DNA of 64,000 nucleotides, taken from NCBI GenBank assembly GCA_015680685.1, contig MNCI01008727.1:434784-498783 (forward strand), written 5' to 3'. Both the position numbers and the translations under genes were made by a program. The stretch comes from Gnetum montanum. Lineage: Eukaryota; Streptophyta; Gnetopsida; Gnetales; Gnetaceae. How positions within the stretch are numbered: position 1 is the stretch's first letter; the number at the start of each line of letters is the position of its first letter. The notes under the pieces are model-generated. The model saw only the letters and a list, made by a program, of their open reading frames with translations, did no database searches and was not told the DNA's origin. Shown piece after piece: positions 34,840 to 46,432 of the stretch.

Positions 34840-37800
34840 TCATAAAACTGCCCAACTTCTCCCCACTGATGTTCTTAGATTAAGGGGTGGAAGGCGACAA
34901 CGCTCATTTTCCAATGTGTCTATGCCTTCGTTGTTAGCATGAGTTGTTTCCTCAGTTCGTTCCATGCATATTAGGTTGCTCTTTCTAGTATCTATCAACC
35001 ATGAGGTGTCTACTACTGGTGTGGTTGCTACATATAAGTACCTTTGAATTTGTATTTCTTGGGCACATCGATTACATGGAAGAGATGCTGAAAATTCTTC
35101 CATGTCATCACCCTCTGAGTCACTGTATGTGATGCATGGAACTTTCTTCTTCTCAATATTTCCATAAATTTTTATCTTAGATATCTGTAAGGAAAGATCG
35201 TGGATCCCTAGGTATGCATCTACTGTACTTAGCCATGGCCTTCCCACTATAATTGGGAAGCCCTCATTTTTATTGTTAACTTCAATCACCAGGAAGTCAG
35301 CTGGGTAGGACCACCCACACATACTGGTAATGATATCCTCCACCAATCCCAAGGGAATGGTGATGGACTAGTTAGCTAGCTTCAGTTGAATGTTGCTCTT
35401 CTTAAGATGGGGCAGGTTCCAAGATTGATACATTTCTCGTGATATTAAATTGACTCTGGAACTTGAGTCAAGAAGAGCCTTATGTGGTTCATTCTTGGTG
35501 ATTTGTAGATAAATTAGGGGACTCCCAGGGTCATATAGTTTCCTAGGAAGGTGGCCTACCTTGATCCAGTCAGTTACAGTATGCATTAACATAATCGTAT
35601 GCGTACAGCTTTGTTGTTGCACTGAAGGGTGCTCCGAAGTTTTGCATGGTGGAGGAGTGTACATGGGCTCAACTACTTGTTGTTGCGAGAGTTTGTCTAG
35701 GCTTCTAGTTCTGAAGAAGGGTTTTCTCTTTTTACACTTGTCAGAACCAGCAGCAGGTTGAATATTTACAACTCTGGCAGCGTTACGTTGTTGTGGTTGT
35801 GTAGGAAGTTCCCCTTGCATTGTTGGAGTAGGTTGTATGGGAACTACATGTGGAAGAGGTGCAGATGGAGATGGAGGATGGGATGAATGTGGGATGTCTC
35901 CTGAAGGAGAAGGAGTCCTCCTAAAGTACTCCCGAACTTGGTAGTGCCGTTGGGGAGTTATGTGACTCATAGAGTCACTTGGAGAAATCGGTTGCTACAC
36001 ATAGTAACCATATGGATTGGACTGCCGGTAAGGGTACTGTTGTGTCGGTGGTGGCATCCTCCATGACTATGGGTATTGCCATTGTTGATGCTATCCGATG
36101 GGTTGTGGTGGAGTTCCACTTGGATAGTACGTTAATGGTTGGTGGAACTACCTTGGGTTACCTTTAGGATAAGGTAACCTTCGGGGTGTTTGCCATTGGT
36201 TGAGTCTTTGATTTAGTGCATACACCCCAGACTCCTATAGATGTGAGATAATTGGACAACATCCCATAAGATGGTCATATTGGCAGATCTCACATCCACC
36301 ATCATCGTCTATGTTTGAATCCACAGCCTCATCGAAGATAGTAATTTTCCCCTTACCCTTGTTATGTGCAGGGCCTGAATTTCTCCGCTTTGTCTTACTT
36401 TTGCCACTACTTTGTTCCATCTTAGACTCTTCTACAATTTTCAAGACACTTTCAAGTTTGGAGTCTAAGGAATCCCATAATTGTTGCACCTTAGCCGATA
36501 CTTCAGTTGTTAGTTTTTGAATTGACAAGGTTTTTCAGTTCACCAACTCTTAGAGTGGTGACTCATCCTCCTCATAACAAAATCTTACTCCCTTCTTCCG
36601 AAGGTAGGGGTCACGGTTGTATTCTTCTACACTTTCCCTTTTTTGTAGCTGACCTTCTTCTCTTGCTACTTTTTTCAACAAGTGATGTACTTCATGGACT
36701 CTGAGTTCTGATAGTCTCCCTTGGGCATAAGTCCCAAGGGTCCTCCTAGTTTCATGCCTTAGCCCATCCACGATGTGGCAAAGTTGATCTCGTTGAGCGT
36801 ATCCATGGCCCGGGCAACAATGTAACAATGCGTAGTAGTGGCCCATGGCAGCATCCAAGGGTTCATGAGTACCTTGCTTCCATCCCTAGATCTACTTACA
36901 TAAATTAGACACTCGGGAGTACGTTTGATACTTATCGTTGAAGAGTTATAACATTGTACTTCACCTCCTGATGGTCTCCAGTTCTAAGGACCAGTACCAA
37001 CTCTCTACTTCCCTAGTGAGTGTCCTGGGAAACAACTTAATTTTTTTCCACTCATTTTCTATGTTCTACAAAGCGTAGGCATCATGGAATGCCTTTAAAT
37101 GATGTTGCAAATCTGAGTTGTATCCCCCTTCAAAGCATGGGATATTGTTCATGTCTAAGCATTTGATCTGACTGTCCTTTTGATGCCTTGTTGGAATTCT
37201 TACTACCTCCGTTATGTCGATCATACTCTGGGTTGCAAGTAGGGGCTCATCATGATCATCTCTTTCATGATGCCTATGATGTCTGCGTTGTTCCCTACTT
37301 TCCCTTCATTCATACCCTTGTCCTCTCTCTTAACTTTCCTGTTGAGGTCTCTTGTATTTCCTACCTCTATCCTCACCATTATGTTCATGATGGCTGCACC
37401 CAAATGTGGAAGAAGAGGGTGTGTGATGAGATGAACGAGAAGAAGAAGGGGAACCATCACCATGATGATGCTTCTTTCCTTCTCTTCGGCTGCTACAGGC
37501 CTGATCGTGATGATGATCTAAGTGCCTCTCCTTTGAATGATTTTTTTCCTCTATGAACAGTTGGCATTCACGGGGGTCAAAACCAATGTTATATATCATT
37601 GATCGTAGGTTCTGATACCCTATCTCCTCACCATCGTTAGGAGGGGGAACATCATTTGTTAGAGAACCCGTTACAATGGGTTCATCATCTCTTATTTCGC
37701 TAAGGACATGTGGACCTTTGCCCTTCATCAGTGTATGTTGGCTCTCCTGCCTTGAGTCCCTGATACATTGTTCTTCTATGGGATGATAATCCCTCATATC

Positions 37801-38100
37801 AAATTCTTCCACAACATATTTAGCATATAATTCTGTCATGGTAATCTATGCTAAAGCATGGAGGAGCATGTTAGGGACTGATCAATCTAGAGGTAACACG
37901 ATGCTACCTTGCAAATCTCTCCATTGCAGCTGTTTATCTTGATGGAGGATAAAGGTAAAGTCTGGAATATACTCATCAAGATGAGTATAGACTATCCAGT
38001 ATTTTTGAGGACTTGGCTGATTTCAGTTATGTGGTTTTGATTTTCGACAGTTTCTTGTATTATCCCTGGACGGTGAGTTGCTTTTGTTAGAAGAAGATAT
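34840..38100 (-). pseudogene. Element B gag-protease, one frame of about 1087 codons
   Basis: Gag and protease fused in frame; no frameshift from 38100 to 34840, only stops. The start codon is ATA (38098-38100) where C has ATG. Order: N-terminal YTHLDEYIPDFTFILHQD, His/Ser-rich linker, capsid core (about 36550-37150: FHDAYAL, WYWSLELE, FNDKYQTYSRVSN, HEPLDAAMGHYYALLHCCPGHG), coiled region, compact knuckle GCEICQYDHLMGCC (about 36255-36300), Pro/Gln-rich tail, protease (about 34950-35560: ALLDSSSRVNLI, where DSG is expected, and flap PIIVGRPWLSTVDAYLG). Most stops are TAG; at 35368-35370 and 35995-35997 C still has CAG. It runs to a TAA near 34840. Confidence 0.88.
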
Positions 38101-38224
38101 TGTTATTTATTGGTGTGCTAATTGACCATTATATAAATTTTTTTTAAATTAACCCGAAGGTTCGTTTAGGCTCCCAACGATGTGAGTGATATCCTATGTT
38201 CTATTCGGTGCACAAACACTTAGT

Positions 38225-38241
38225 CCCCAGCAACGGCGCTA
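38225..38241 (-). other. Element B primer-binding site
   Basis: The plus strand reads CCCCAGCAACGGCGCTA, 15 of 17 identical to the 3' end of plant tRNA-Asp (CCCCGGCAACGGCGCCA). This is the best-preserved PBS in the window; one base separates it from the LTR. Confidence 0.85.
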
Positions 38242-38242
38242 A

Positions 38243-39070
38243 TGATGAGTGGTGAGATACCCCTACACTCAACCATATGAATATGAGCATAGCATGCATG
38301 ATCCGGTCGAACTCCGCAGACTAAGTGCCTACACACCCCATGGAACACTTAGGGTTAATCATTCATTGTCTTCCCAGACTTACTTGTAGTTGTCATGGTG
38401 TATGGTTAAGCAAGTCTGAGGTATATGATTTTTATAGTTTTTAATGTTTTATGTCTCCTATACTAACAAGGTGAAGGGTTGAGAAACTAATTACTAACTC
38501 TAACTAATGAACTAAGTCTAATTTAACCTCAAGTCAACATCCGTTCCCACTTACCGTACATACCCTGAACCGATGCAACCGTGGTTACTAAACGCTAATC
38601 GTTGTTGGGATCACCATGCGTAACGCACATGCTCGAAGTGGTCATACTGAGGCACTTAACTAGGAGAGAAGGGTTGAGAAGGAAAGCAGTAAATAATAGA
38701 TAATAAATAACAGTAATAAAATCCTAATTAGCCTATTCCATATATTGCAAGGTTTATCCGGAAAGCTCGTCTTTATTGCTGTACACAAACTTGTGTTCAG
38801 GTACAATGTCTGCTCAAATAAAGATCTGTTCACTTTGGGACTCCTACTGCAGGCACATGGAAAATATTCTATCTCTGGAGTGATCAATCTGCCAGAGTTT
38901 CCCTACTGTCTAGCCTAGGATGAGGAAACAAGGGAGAGCCACCTCTTATTTATAGATATGACGGCGCACCACGATATCACGTATGCGATATCGCAGGGGA
39001 AGATGCGATATTGCGTACGCGATATCGCGAGGGATGCGATACGCGGCCCATGCAATATTGCATCCCATCA
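38243..39070 (-). repeat. Element B 5' LTR
   Basis: 828 bp, TGATGAGT to CCCATCA, then the GTGCC target duplication and RNase H of D. GATATC palindromes at 38970-39060, TATA box near 38947. Confidence 0.9.
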
Positions 39071-40370
39071 GTGCCTAAAATTTTCAAGAGCATATACCAT
39101 TGCCATTAGTTCTTCCTTCATGGTGGTATAATTTAATTAACCTCCCAAAATGCTTCAGATCATGCAGTGGATGTAGTATGGATGTTTCTCATCATCCAAC
39201 TATGTGAGCATGGCTCCCAAGGCATAGTTAGATGTGTCAATCATGATGTGGAGTGGATTGGACTAGTCTGGTGCCCATAGAATTGGTGTTTCTATGAGTT
39301 TATTCTTTAATTACTGGAATGCATGTTCACATTCTTTGGTCTAGATGAATGGTGCATCTTTCTTTGTAAGATCTACCAATGATTTCATTGATAGTAGCCA
39401 ATGTGTCTAAGGAATGACCAAACATCTTTAACATTTTTTGGTTGATAGGTTATTCCTTATATGATCTTTATTTTCTCAAGGTCGACCTCAATCCCCATTC
39501 AAGTGATTTTATGTTCCAATACAATGCCTTATTGGATCATGAGATGGCTCTTTTGCTAGTCAATCCATAGATTCGTTTCCACGCATCTTTTCAGTACTTG
39601 TTCAAGATGGTCCAAGCTTACTTGAACATAGCTCCATAGGTGGAGACGTCACGCATGAAGACTTCCACACCACTATTGATTTGCTACTAAAAAATGCTAA
39701 GGACCAAGCGTTGGAATGTTACAAGAGCATTGCATAGACCAAAAGGCATCTTACAATATGCAAAACTCCCCTAGAGACTTATGAATGTTGTCTTGGCCTA
39801 ATCCTTGGGTGCAATCTGGATTTGGTTATAGCCACTATAACCATCTAGGAAGATATAATAGAAATGCCCAAAGATAGTGTCCAATAACTGATCAATAAAT
39901 GGCAATGGAAAATAATTTTTGAATGTAGCCATGTTCAATAGCCTAAAGTCAATAAAAACCTACCACTTTCCATCTTTCTTTGGTACAATTACAAGTGGAC
40001 TAACCCACTCACTATCTGTGATGGGATAGATGAACCCTGCCTTGAGGCGTTGTTCTATTTCCTTCTTGATGATTTTCTTCAATTTGGGGTTCAACCATCT
40101 TAGTGGTTGCCTTTTTAGCTTTATGGCCAGGTCAATGTAAATGTGATGCTGGCATATCTTGGGATCAATAACAATTATTTCATTATATGACCAAGCAAAG
40201 GCTATTGGCCATTTATTAACCACTATCAACAACTTTTCTTTTTATGGAGCAAGTTTGACATTGATTATGACTAGCTTACCATTATTTAAAAATGCATATT
40301 CCATGATGGCTGATAAAGCTTTTAATTCTAGGGGCTCTTGATTAAAATTTTCAAGGATTTCCAACTCTTC
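39071..40370 (-). pseudogene. Element D reverse transcriptase and RNase H, upstream part
   Basis: RNA-dependent DNA polymerase of D. The clearest part is 39960-40232: AFAWSYNEI, LNPKLKKIIKKEIEQRLKAGF and ITDSEWVSPLVIVPKKDGKW, the entry to the RT palm. Below 39960 the LDGYSGYNQI-like segment, the SIF segment (two TAG at the Gln positions) and the FMDDF-equivalent region near 39650 can be followed through stops; 39071-39500 is the connection and RNase H. The right end is cut by element C at 40370; its last 110 bases are repeated at 53593-53703. Confidence 0.8.
40261..40370. repeat. Left copy of the 110-bp duplicated target of element C
   Basis: About 95 percent identical to 53593-53703 (about six differences by eye). 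Starts TTGATTATGACTAG and ends CCAACTCTTC. A normal gypsy insertion duplicates 5 bp. Confidence 0.9.
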
Positions 40371-41232
40371 TGATGAGTGACTAGGTATCCCTACGCCCAA
40401 CCATACAAATACAAGCATTCACACGCGATCTGGCTGAACTCTGCAGACTATAAGCACTTAACATGCACTAGACTTCTAACTAGTGAAACCTTGGGTTAGA
40501 ATGATCATTGTCATCCTAATCTCACTTGTAAAGTTCTATTACGATGGTTAAGTGAGACTAACGCTAATTATTTTTATATCTTTTTAATTATCCTTTTCGG
40601 TGACTAAGTGAGGTATGGAAGTAATGAATAAACTATTATTTAATCTGTAATTATCCTAGTGTATATGCTAACTACTCCTAGCATAAGCATCCAGTCCCAT
40701 CCTCCGAGCACGTTCTGAGCATTTCCTAACACTACCGGGCTACCAAACGTTAAGCATCGCTGGGTTTACCAAGTGTTTGGATTATGTTCGAGATGGTTGT
40801 ACTTATGTCTTTTACAAACTACGAATGAACACTAACGACTGAAATTATAATAATGAAAACATAAATAATTGACGAGTAACTAATAAAGCATAAACAACTG
40901 ATTAATAAAGCATAAACATCTTAAACTATTGAATGCATGAAAGAACTAAGTCCAAATGTTGCAAGGATTGCATGAACAATTCGTCTTTATTTTCATCACA
41001 CCAATGGGCTCAGATACATCAATGCTCAAATAAAGATTTGATCACTTTTCATACACCTGCTGCGAGCACTTGGAAAATATTCTATCTCTTGCAGGAGAAA
41101 ACTGCAAGAGATTCTCTATCACTACACAAAAAGATGCCTAAATGAGGTGGAAGGCCCTCATATTTATAGATCCGGAAAGGGTGGCTGCGTATACGAGGCC
41201 CTGTTGACACAGAGACTTTTGACACTTCATCA
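40371..41232 (-). repeat. Element C 3' LTR
   Basis: 862 bp, TGATGAGTGA to CTTCATCA. TATA box on the minus strand at 41161-41168; U3 with CGTATACG. On its right is TACCCCCACGACTAAG, giving the minus-strand PPT GTCGTGGGGGTA. Confidence 0.9.
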
Positions 41233-41472
41233 TACCCCCACGACTAAGAAAAAACTTATCCTCAAGTTACTTTACAATTTGGAAGGTATGGATTCTTATT
41301 TACAACACACATAACTTAAACACATAAATGACACACACATGAATTTACCAAGTGCCCTAGTAACAGAGGAGGAAAAATTACAAAAATGATGGTGTTCAGT
41401 GAAAAAATTGAATACCTCGCTGGTCCTAGAGCTTCTGCGGTGTAAGAAGATGTACAAAATTGCTGGAGGAGA

Positions 41473-44325
41473 TCACACCGTCCCTGGGGGCGGTGGTTCT
41501 GATGGACACCCTCCAGCCTTTGCCCCATGCATTGGTGGCAGCACAGTTGTTGGTAGACCTGCGGTAGCTGCAGCTTCTGGAGATAACCAGAATGCCTCCA
41601 AGAGAGCCCTCATTTTCTCTTCTTTGCTTTTGGGGCTATTCACAGTCTAGGTAGCTTCTCTAATGTGTGCTGGAACTAGAATTTCCCAAGGACAAGGCAC
41701 TGATGGGATGAGTTCTTTCAAATTGATGAACCAGGCTGTGAACTATTTACGTTCGATATCGAATGCTCAGATTGATGCTTGCAATTGCTAGTAGTCACTC
41801 ATTCTTCGGGCCAAGTCCTCCACAATGGTATGTTGGCCTTCAAATCTTGTACAAAGGACCTTGAGTTCTATGTTTTCTATTGCCAGCTTCTATTTTGTTT
41901 CCTTTTGCACTTGGAACTCACCCTCGTATAGAGAATATGAGGTGGCCACTTGTTTCTTTAGCTCTAACTGTGGCCTCCCAGCTGTGAGCATAGCCAAGTT
42001 TGCATACCGAAGGTTGGCTAACTCTATGTATTCTGTCATTTCTTCAATTTGTAGCTTCTTTAGGCAGATTTCCACTTTGTTGTAGGCGTTCAATCCATCG
42101 AAGATGGATGGCCATACATTGCCTCCTTCTCGGAGCTGTTGGAGTGCTTGGTTCATCTAGGCCTTAGCGACTTGAATGTGCTTCTCGTTCACCTCTTTCT
42201 ACAATCCCACTTGGTCCCTGTAATGATTTTTGACTCTTCAAACTTTAGGGACTCGTTCTTCCAAGCAGCAATTTTGATTATAGACTTCTGTTTCAATGCC
42301 TAAACTTCCTCCATTGACAAATTCCAATTCTTAGTAGCCAACCTTCTTATATCTGTGTTCACCCTGGCTAGCTCCTCCTATTGTTGGTGGATGAAATCTT
42401 TCATGTGCTCATTCTTTGTACCAACATTGTGTAGGCGATGAACTTCAGTGGTCAGCTGCACATTCTCCTGGTGAACCTCAGCCAAGTCTTTCTCTAAATG
42501 ATACGCTCAAGCGTCTACTATGGCCTTATCTAGAATCGTCGTCTCCCTTTCATCCTCAACAACCTGAAGTTTAAGCTGAAGCTATTGGAAAGCTTCATCT
42601 TTGGTGATTTTGTGGTTGAGGATGGCCAGATCAGCAAGTGGGGTCCTTAATTGGGCAACCTCCATTGTCAAGCGCTGACAAGAAGCTTGAGTAGCCTCCA
42701 ATTGCCCTTCCAACACAAAGCTTTTACCCCTTGCCGATAACAGCTCTGACTGGGTTGTAGTGATGTTGTCCGAAAGATCGAAGACATCCGGAAGTGGTTC
42801 CTCAGTTCCTACCATTCGGTCCAACATTTCTTCATGTTGGGCTGCATCCATCTTGCTACATGAAGTTTTGGCAGACATCTGTACATCTTGTAGTCCATGG
42901 ATGTCTGGTAGAGGTGCTACTGGTGCATTGAGACCGGTAGAAATGATATCAGCAACCACTTTAGCCACAACTTCTTGTCCCTGTGCTACATCACTAGGAC
43001 TATCGCCCCCTCACCATCCTCCAAACGTACAGAGAAGGTAGTAGCATTCCCTAAGATTTCAGGGAATAACTACTGAGTTGTAGTTGATACATATCAAATG
43101 CTCGGATCTGTTCTAGTTGGAATGAATGCTCAGGCGGCAGAAAATATTGGCCCTGCCCTTTCAAGCAAGCTGATTGATTGCGCCACTTGCTCCAGGTGAC
43201 TCATGGCAAGGTGATAGACTAAAGGATCATCTCCTCCACTAGTTCTACTAGATTTCTCTTACTGATTCGAGAGCATTTCCTGGATCTCACGGATGTATGC
43301 TACTATTGTTTACGAGCCCGACTGCATTGTTTGCATAGGTGGTGGAGGTGGTTGCTGCTCTTCCTCTATTTGTGTTGCGGCAGGCATTTTGTCTTTCGTC
43401 ATTTCTCGCCACGAGGCAATTGGGGTGCACCGGATGATATCATTAGAGTACTATGCTATCCCTGCCCATTTGCATAGCTTTTGGATTAGACAGGGAAAAG
43501 GGAGAGCGCGTCTTCCACGTTCGTTCTCTGTGAACCTTTTTTTAATTTCCAAAAACAATAGCTATGGAAGACTCATGGGAAATTTCCCACTCAAGGCGGC
43601 ACATGCACGAGCAAAGAAGGCAGTGATTTTACGGGGTCTTACCGTTGGATTCAGATGGTAAGATGCTACCTTTGAATAGACTCTCTCTGCAGTGGTCAAG
43701 GAGCTGAAATCCTTGCACTCTACCCCATAACACCATTGGATCCATTGCACCTTTACCCCTAGATCGGCCTGCTTAGGAATGTTCACCACATCTACCCCAA
43801 TTTCAGGCAACCCTAGAGCTTGCACTATTGCTTCTGAAGAGTAAGAGACATATATGTCCTTGATTCTTACTCTTGACCCTAGCAGCCAATTTGTTCAAAA
43901 AAGATATGTTTCTTCTAAGTACCATTCACCACTGGTTGTGATGACTGGCCACATCGGAGAGCTCTGCAATTGAAGTCTCACATCTTCTGGAGTGTTCACG
44001 AGGAATGGCCCAAAATTTAACTCTTGGAGGACCATCCGTTGCACCTCACATGGCGTGATAGCATCAAGGTAGGCTTAGGTCAATGTGACCTCAAGCTTCA
44101 ATGCTATCCCGGCGTCTCATCCCCTAGCGATTGCACATCGGGAATTTCCTCATCGGGAATCTGGTGGACAGATTCCACGTCAGGTCGTTCACGGAAGGAT
44201 CCAATTGCATGAGAACCCTCCGCATACTCTGGTGGTTGCACTCCTTGTCCCCTTTCCATACGTGGGAACTTGTCCCTTGGTTGTGATGGTCCTTCATCCC
44301 TTGGATGCCTCGGTTTGGGTGCCAT
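41473..44325 (-). pseudogene. Element C aORF, 951 codons, env-position coiled-coil protein
   Basis: From ATG 44323-44325, directly after acceptor TTTTCAG, to TGA 41473-41475; the span is exactly 951 codons although at least two compensating frameshifts lie inside. N-terminal part: MAPKPRHPRDEGPSQPRDKF, then LNFGPFLVNTPEDV, SPMWPVI, EWYLEETYLF, VSYSSEAIVQALGLPEIG, CYGVECKDFSSL, NPTVRPRKITAFFARACAAL and GRRALPF. The middle and end are long heptad-rich coiled coils (42582-42968, 41890-42156). C-terminus: EPPPPGTV. No signal peptide or membrane helix is visible. The position equals the env-like gene of Athila; the YSSEAI-LGLP stretch recalls the 'putative plant transposon protein' domain. Function unknown: particle, nuclear or silencing-related roles are all open. 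TAG stops are common. Confidence 0.75.
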
Positions 44326-44388
44326 CTGAAAATAAACATAACCATCTGTTAGACCATTCAAAAGTAGCCTAAAATGGTCTGTATATAC
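44326..44388 (-). other. Putative 5' UTR intron before the C aORF
   Basis: Donor AAAAAG|GTATAT, branch point TCTAAC, acceptor TATTTTCAG directly before ATG. At 63 bases it is near the lower limit for plants, so a more distant donor (for example CAGAG|GTATGC near 44552) may be used instead. Confidence 0.5.
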
Positions 44389-44524
44389 CTTTTTCAGCTT
44401 GACCAAGTTATGTTAATGGCACAGGAACACTGTTAAGTCTCTCGAAGTGTTAAGTTAGGGGTTAGAGCCAAAGGTTTTATAATTAACAACTAATTAATTA
44501 ATTAATTAATTAATTACACAGGGG

Positions 44525-44790
44525 CACCAACCCCCCATGACTAAGTGCATACCTCTGAGTTGCGTAAAAGGGAAAGGATAGGTTGATGTGGACACGCGAT
44601 GGAATGTAGGTGTGTTGGGAAGGGTTAGGCAGAAAAAAAAGCAAAAATTCCCCTCAATTTGGACTCCAAATAATGAAAAATACAAAGTTTGGTGGGGTAT
44701 TTATAGAGGTTGGGTGCTACGTCGATAGGGCCACGTATACGTGACTACGTATACGTAGTGGCTACGTATATAGGGCCCCGTATACACAAC
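44525..44790 (-). promoter_or_regulatory. Element C internal U3-like promoter
   Basis: Perfect palindromes CACGTATACGTG and CTACGTATACGTAG with GGGGCC boxes (44728-44785), then a TATA box (TATAAATA on the minus strand, 44698-44705), then a PPT-like TTAGTCATGGGGGG near 44530-44545. The same palindrome type and TATA context occur in the U3 of C's own LTR (41161-41200). It would drive the aORF 370 bp downstream. Confidence 0.55.
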
Positions 44791-46432
44791 ACTGTTCACC
44801 CATGGACCAACGTTGACCAACCAAAAAAAACCTGAAATGAAAAATTTAAGAAACCAAATTGAGGCAATTGAAGCACAGAAAAGGCCTGATCATAGCTAAA
44901 GACAAGAGGAAGGGAATGAAGCACAAAAAAAAACTGGAGAATGTGGGTAAAAAAGAAGTCAAGCAAGGATGAAATCAAATGATGGGACATCGAAACAATG
45001 AACCAAGAAATCCAAAGGAGTGGATACTAAACAGGAAAAATTAAGAATATGTAGGTGGATCCTCCCCATAGCAGGCAACAACCATAAAGCCCCTGCATAC
45101 CCTCGACACCAAGGTTCATGGGTCCGGGAGCTAATAAATGGTGTTACGAGTGAAGATGCCAAACCAAGAGAAACCCGCCAAGGCATGAGAGACCAACAAG
45201 AGACATGACAAATACACAACATAAAACAGGTAGTGAGGTGAGTACGAATAGAAGCAGGAATGGAAGAAGAGGAGAAAATGAAAAGTCCAAGTGTCAGCCA
45301 CATGAAACCCCATGTGTAAGCATGGTTAAGTGACCCGGTAGAACCCTCCTGAAATCAAACCCAAAACCATCCATGACTAGTGACCTTGCAGCGATAAACA
45401 AAGTCCCAACCATCACCCAAGGAAACAAGAATGACCACATAGAAAACCACCACTCCAAGAAGCAGAAAAAGAGGGAAGTGAAATGAGACAAAGTTAGAGG
45501 AGACCAAGGAAGTCCCATAACAAATGTGGGTGGCGCGTGAGAGGCGGTCTAAGGGGTGTGCTTTGAATTCCCACCGCGATATGTGTTTTGTTTTTTATTT
45601 TATGCAGGGAAACCACACCATGCGAAGACCCATGCATGTGTGCATGCATCTGACCAAGGGGTGTGCTTTGAATACTCAATTTATTTTGTTTGTTTTTGGT
45701 TTGTTTTTCTCTTTCTTCTTTTCTTTCTCTTTTTTTACCTTTTGCATTTTCTCTTAAATGAGGACCACACCATGTAAGGTTGAACTGCCCAAAAACTTCC
45801 ATGGAGAGAAACGTGGAGTGGTAGGAAATCCGTAAGGACACACCAACAACCCAGGGAATAGAACAGAACAACGAGTAAAGCATTCCCCTTCAAGTCACAC
45901 CCGATTCAAACCAGTGGATCATCTGACAGTCAGGGAACTACACAAGTCACACATTCATTAAAACTTCTTTAATTGAAGGAGTTGCATGTGCACGACACAA
46001 GGAAAACCATGAGAGGGTGAATGGGTGGATGGCATGGACTCACTGCCTAGTGTATGAAGTGGAACATCGTAAAACCAAGGACAACCATGCAAAGATGGGA
46101 ACTAGAAAACTAGGAAGACTATTTTAGTACCCATCGTAATGAAAATCGACCGTGCCAAACAATAGGATGACGACAAAAAGTATACAAGAAAAACACAAAA
46201 AGTGGAAAATAAAGAAGGGTAAAAAAAAATCATAAAACAAAAAGAGTATAAAACAAAGGGGAAAACAAAAAATAGAAAACAAAAAAGTGTAAAAAAAATG
46301 ATAAAATGGTGAGGAGTGCAATGAAATGGATCAGCAGTGATGAGGGTCTCTCCCACAATTGAGTGGAAAGGAGGAAATGTGAAAGATGGAGTGTGGATGA
46401 CCGGCTGATGATGAGGCTATGACATTGGCTAC
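44791..46432 (-). other. Element C conserved noncoding block
   Basis: Shared landmarks: GGTGGATCCTCCCC near 45054, AAGGGGTGTGCTTTGAAT at about 45551 and again at about 45657, ACACCATGCGAAGAC near 45615 and ACACCATGTAAGG near 45766 (the pair is duplicated in C), A-rich tract 46190-46300, and a weak PPT-like site near 46350. No ORF is credible. Confidence 0.55.

Larger units (their letters stand above)
31934..39070 (-). mobile_element. Element B: gag-protease derivative inserted in D
   Basis: 7137 bp with both LTRs and an exact target duplication GTGCC (31929-31933 and 39071-39075) inside the RNase H of D. It keeps gag and protease in a single frame, then passes directly to the noncoding block and 3' LTR: no RT, RNase H, integrase or real aORF. 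It is non-autonomous. Its LTRs differ by roughly 7-8 percent by eye over the first 420 bp, mostly transitions. Confidence 0.92.

Noticed and set aside
37188-37556. 122-residue plus-strand ORF
   Set aside because: Antisense shadow of the His/Ser-rich part of the B gag.
46102-46356. Phe-rich minus-strand open frames
   Set aside because: Same cause: the A-rich tract of element C. They lie downstream of pol in noncoding sequence.
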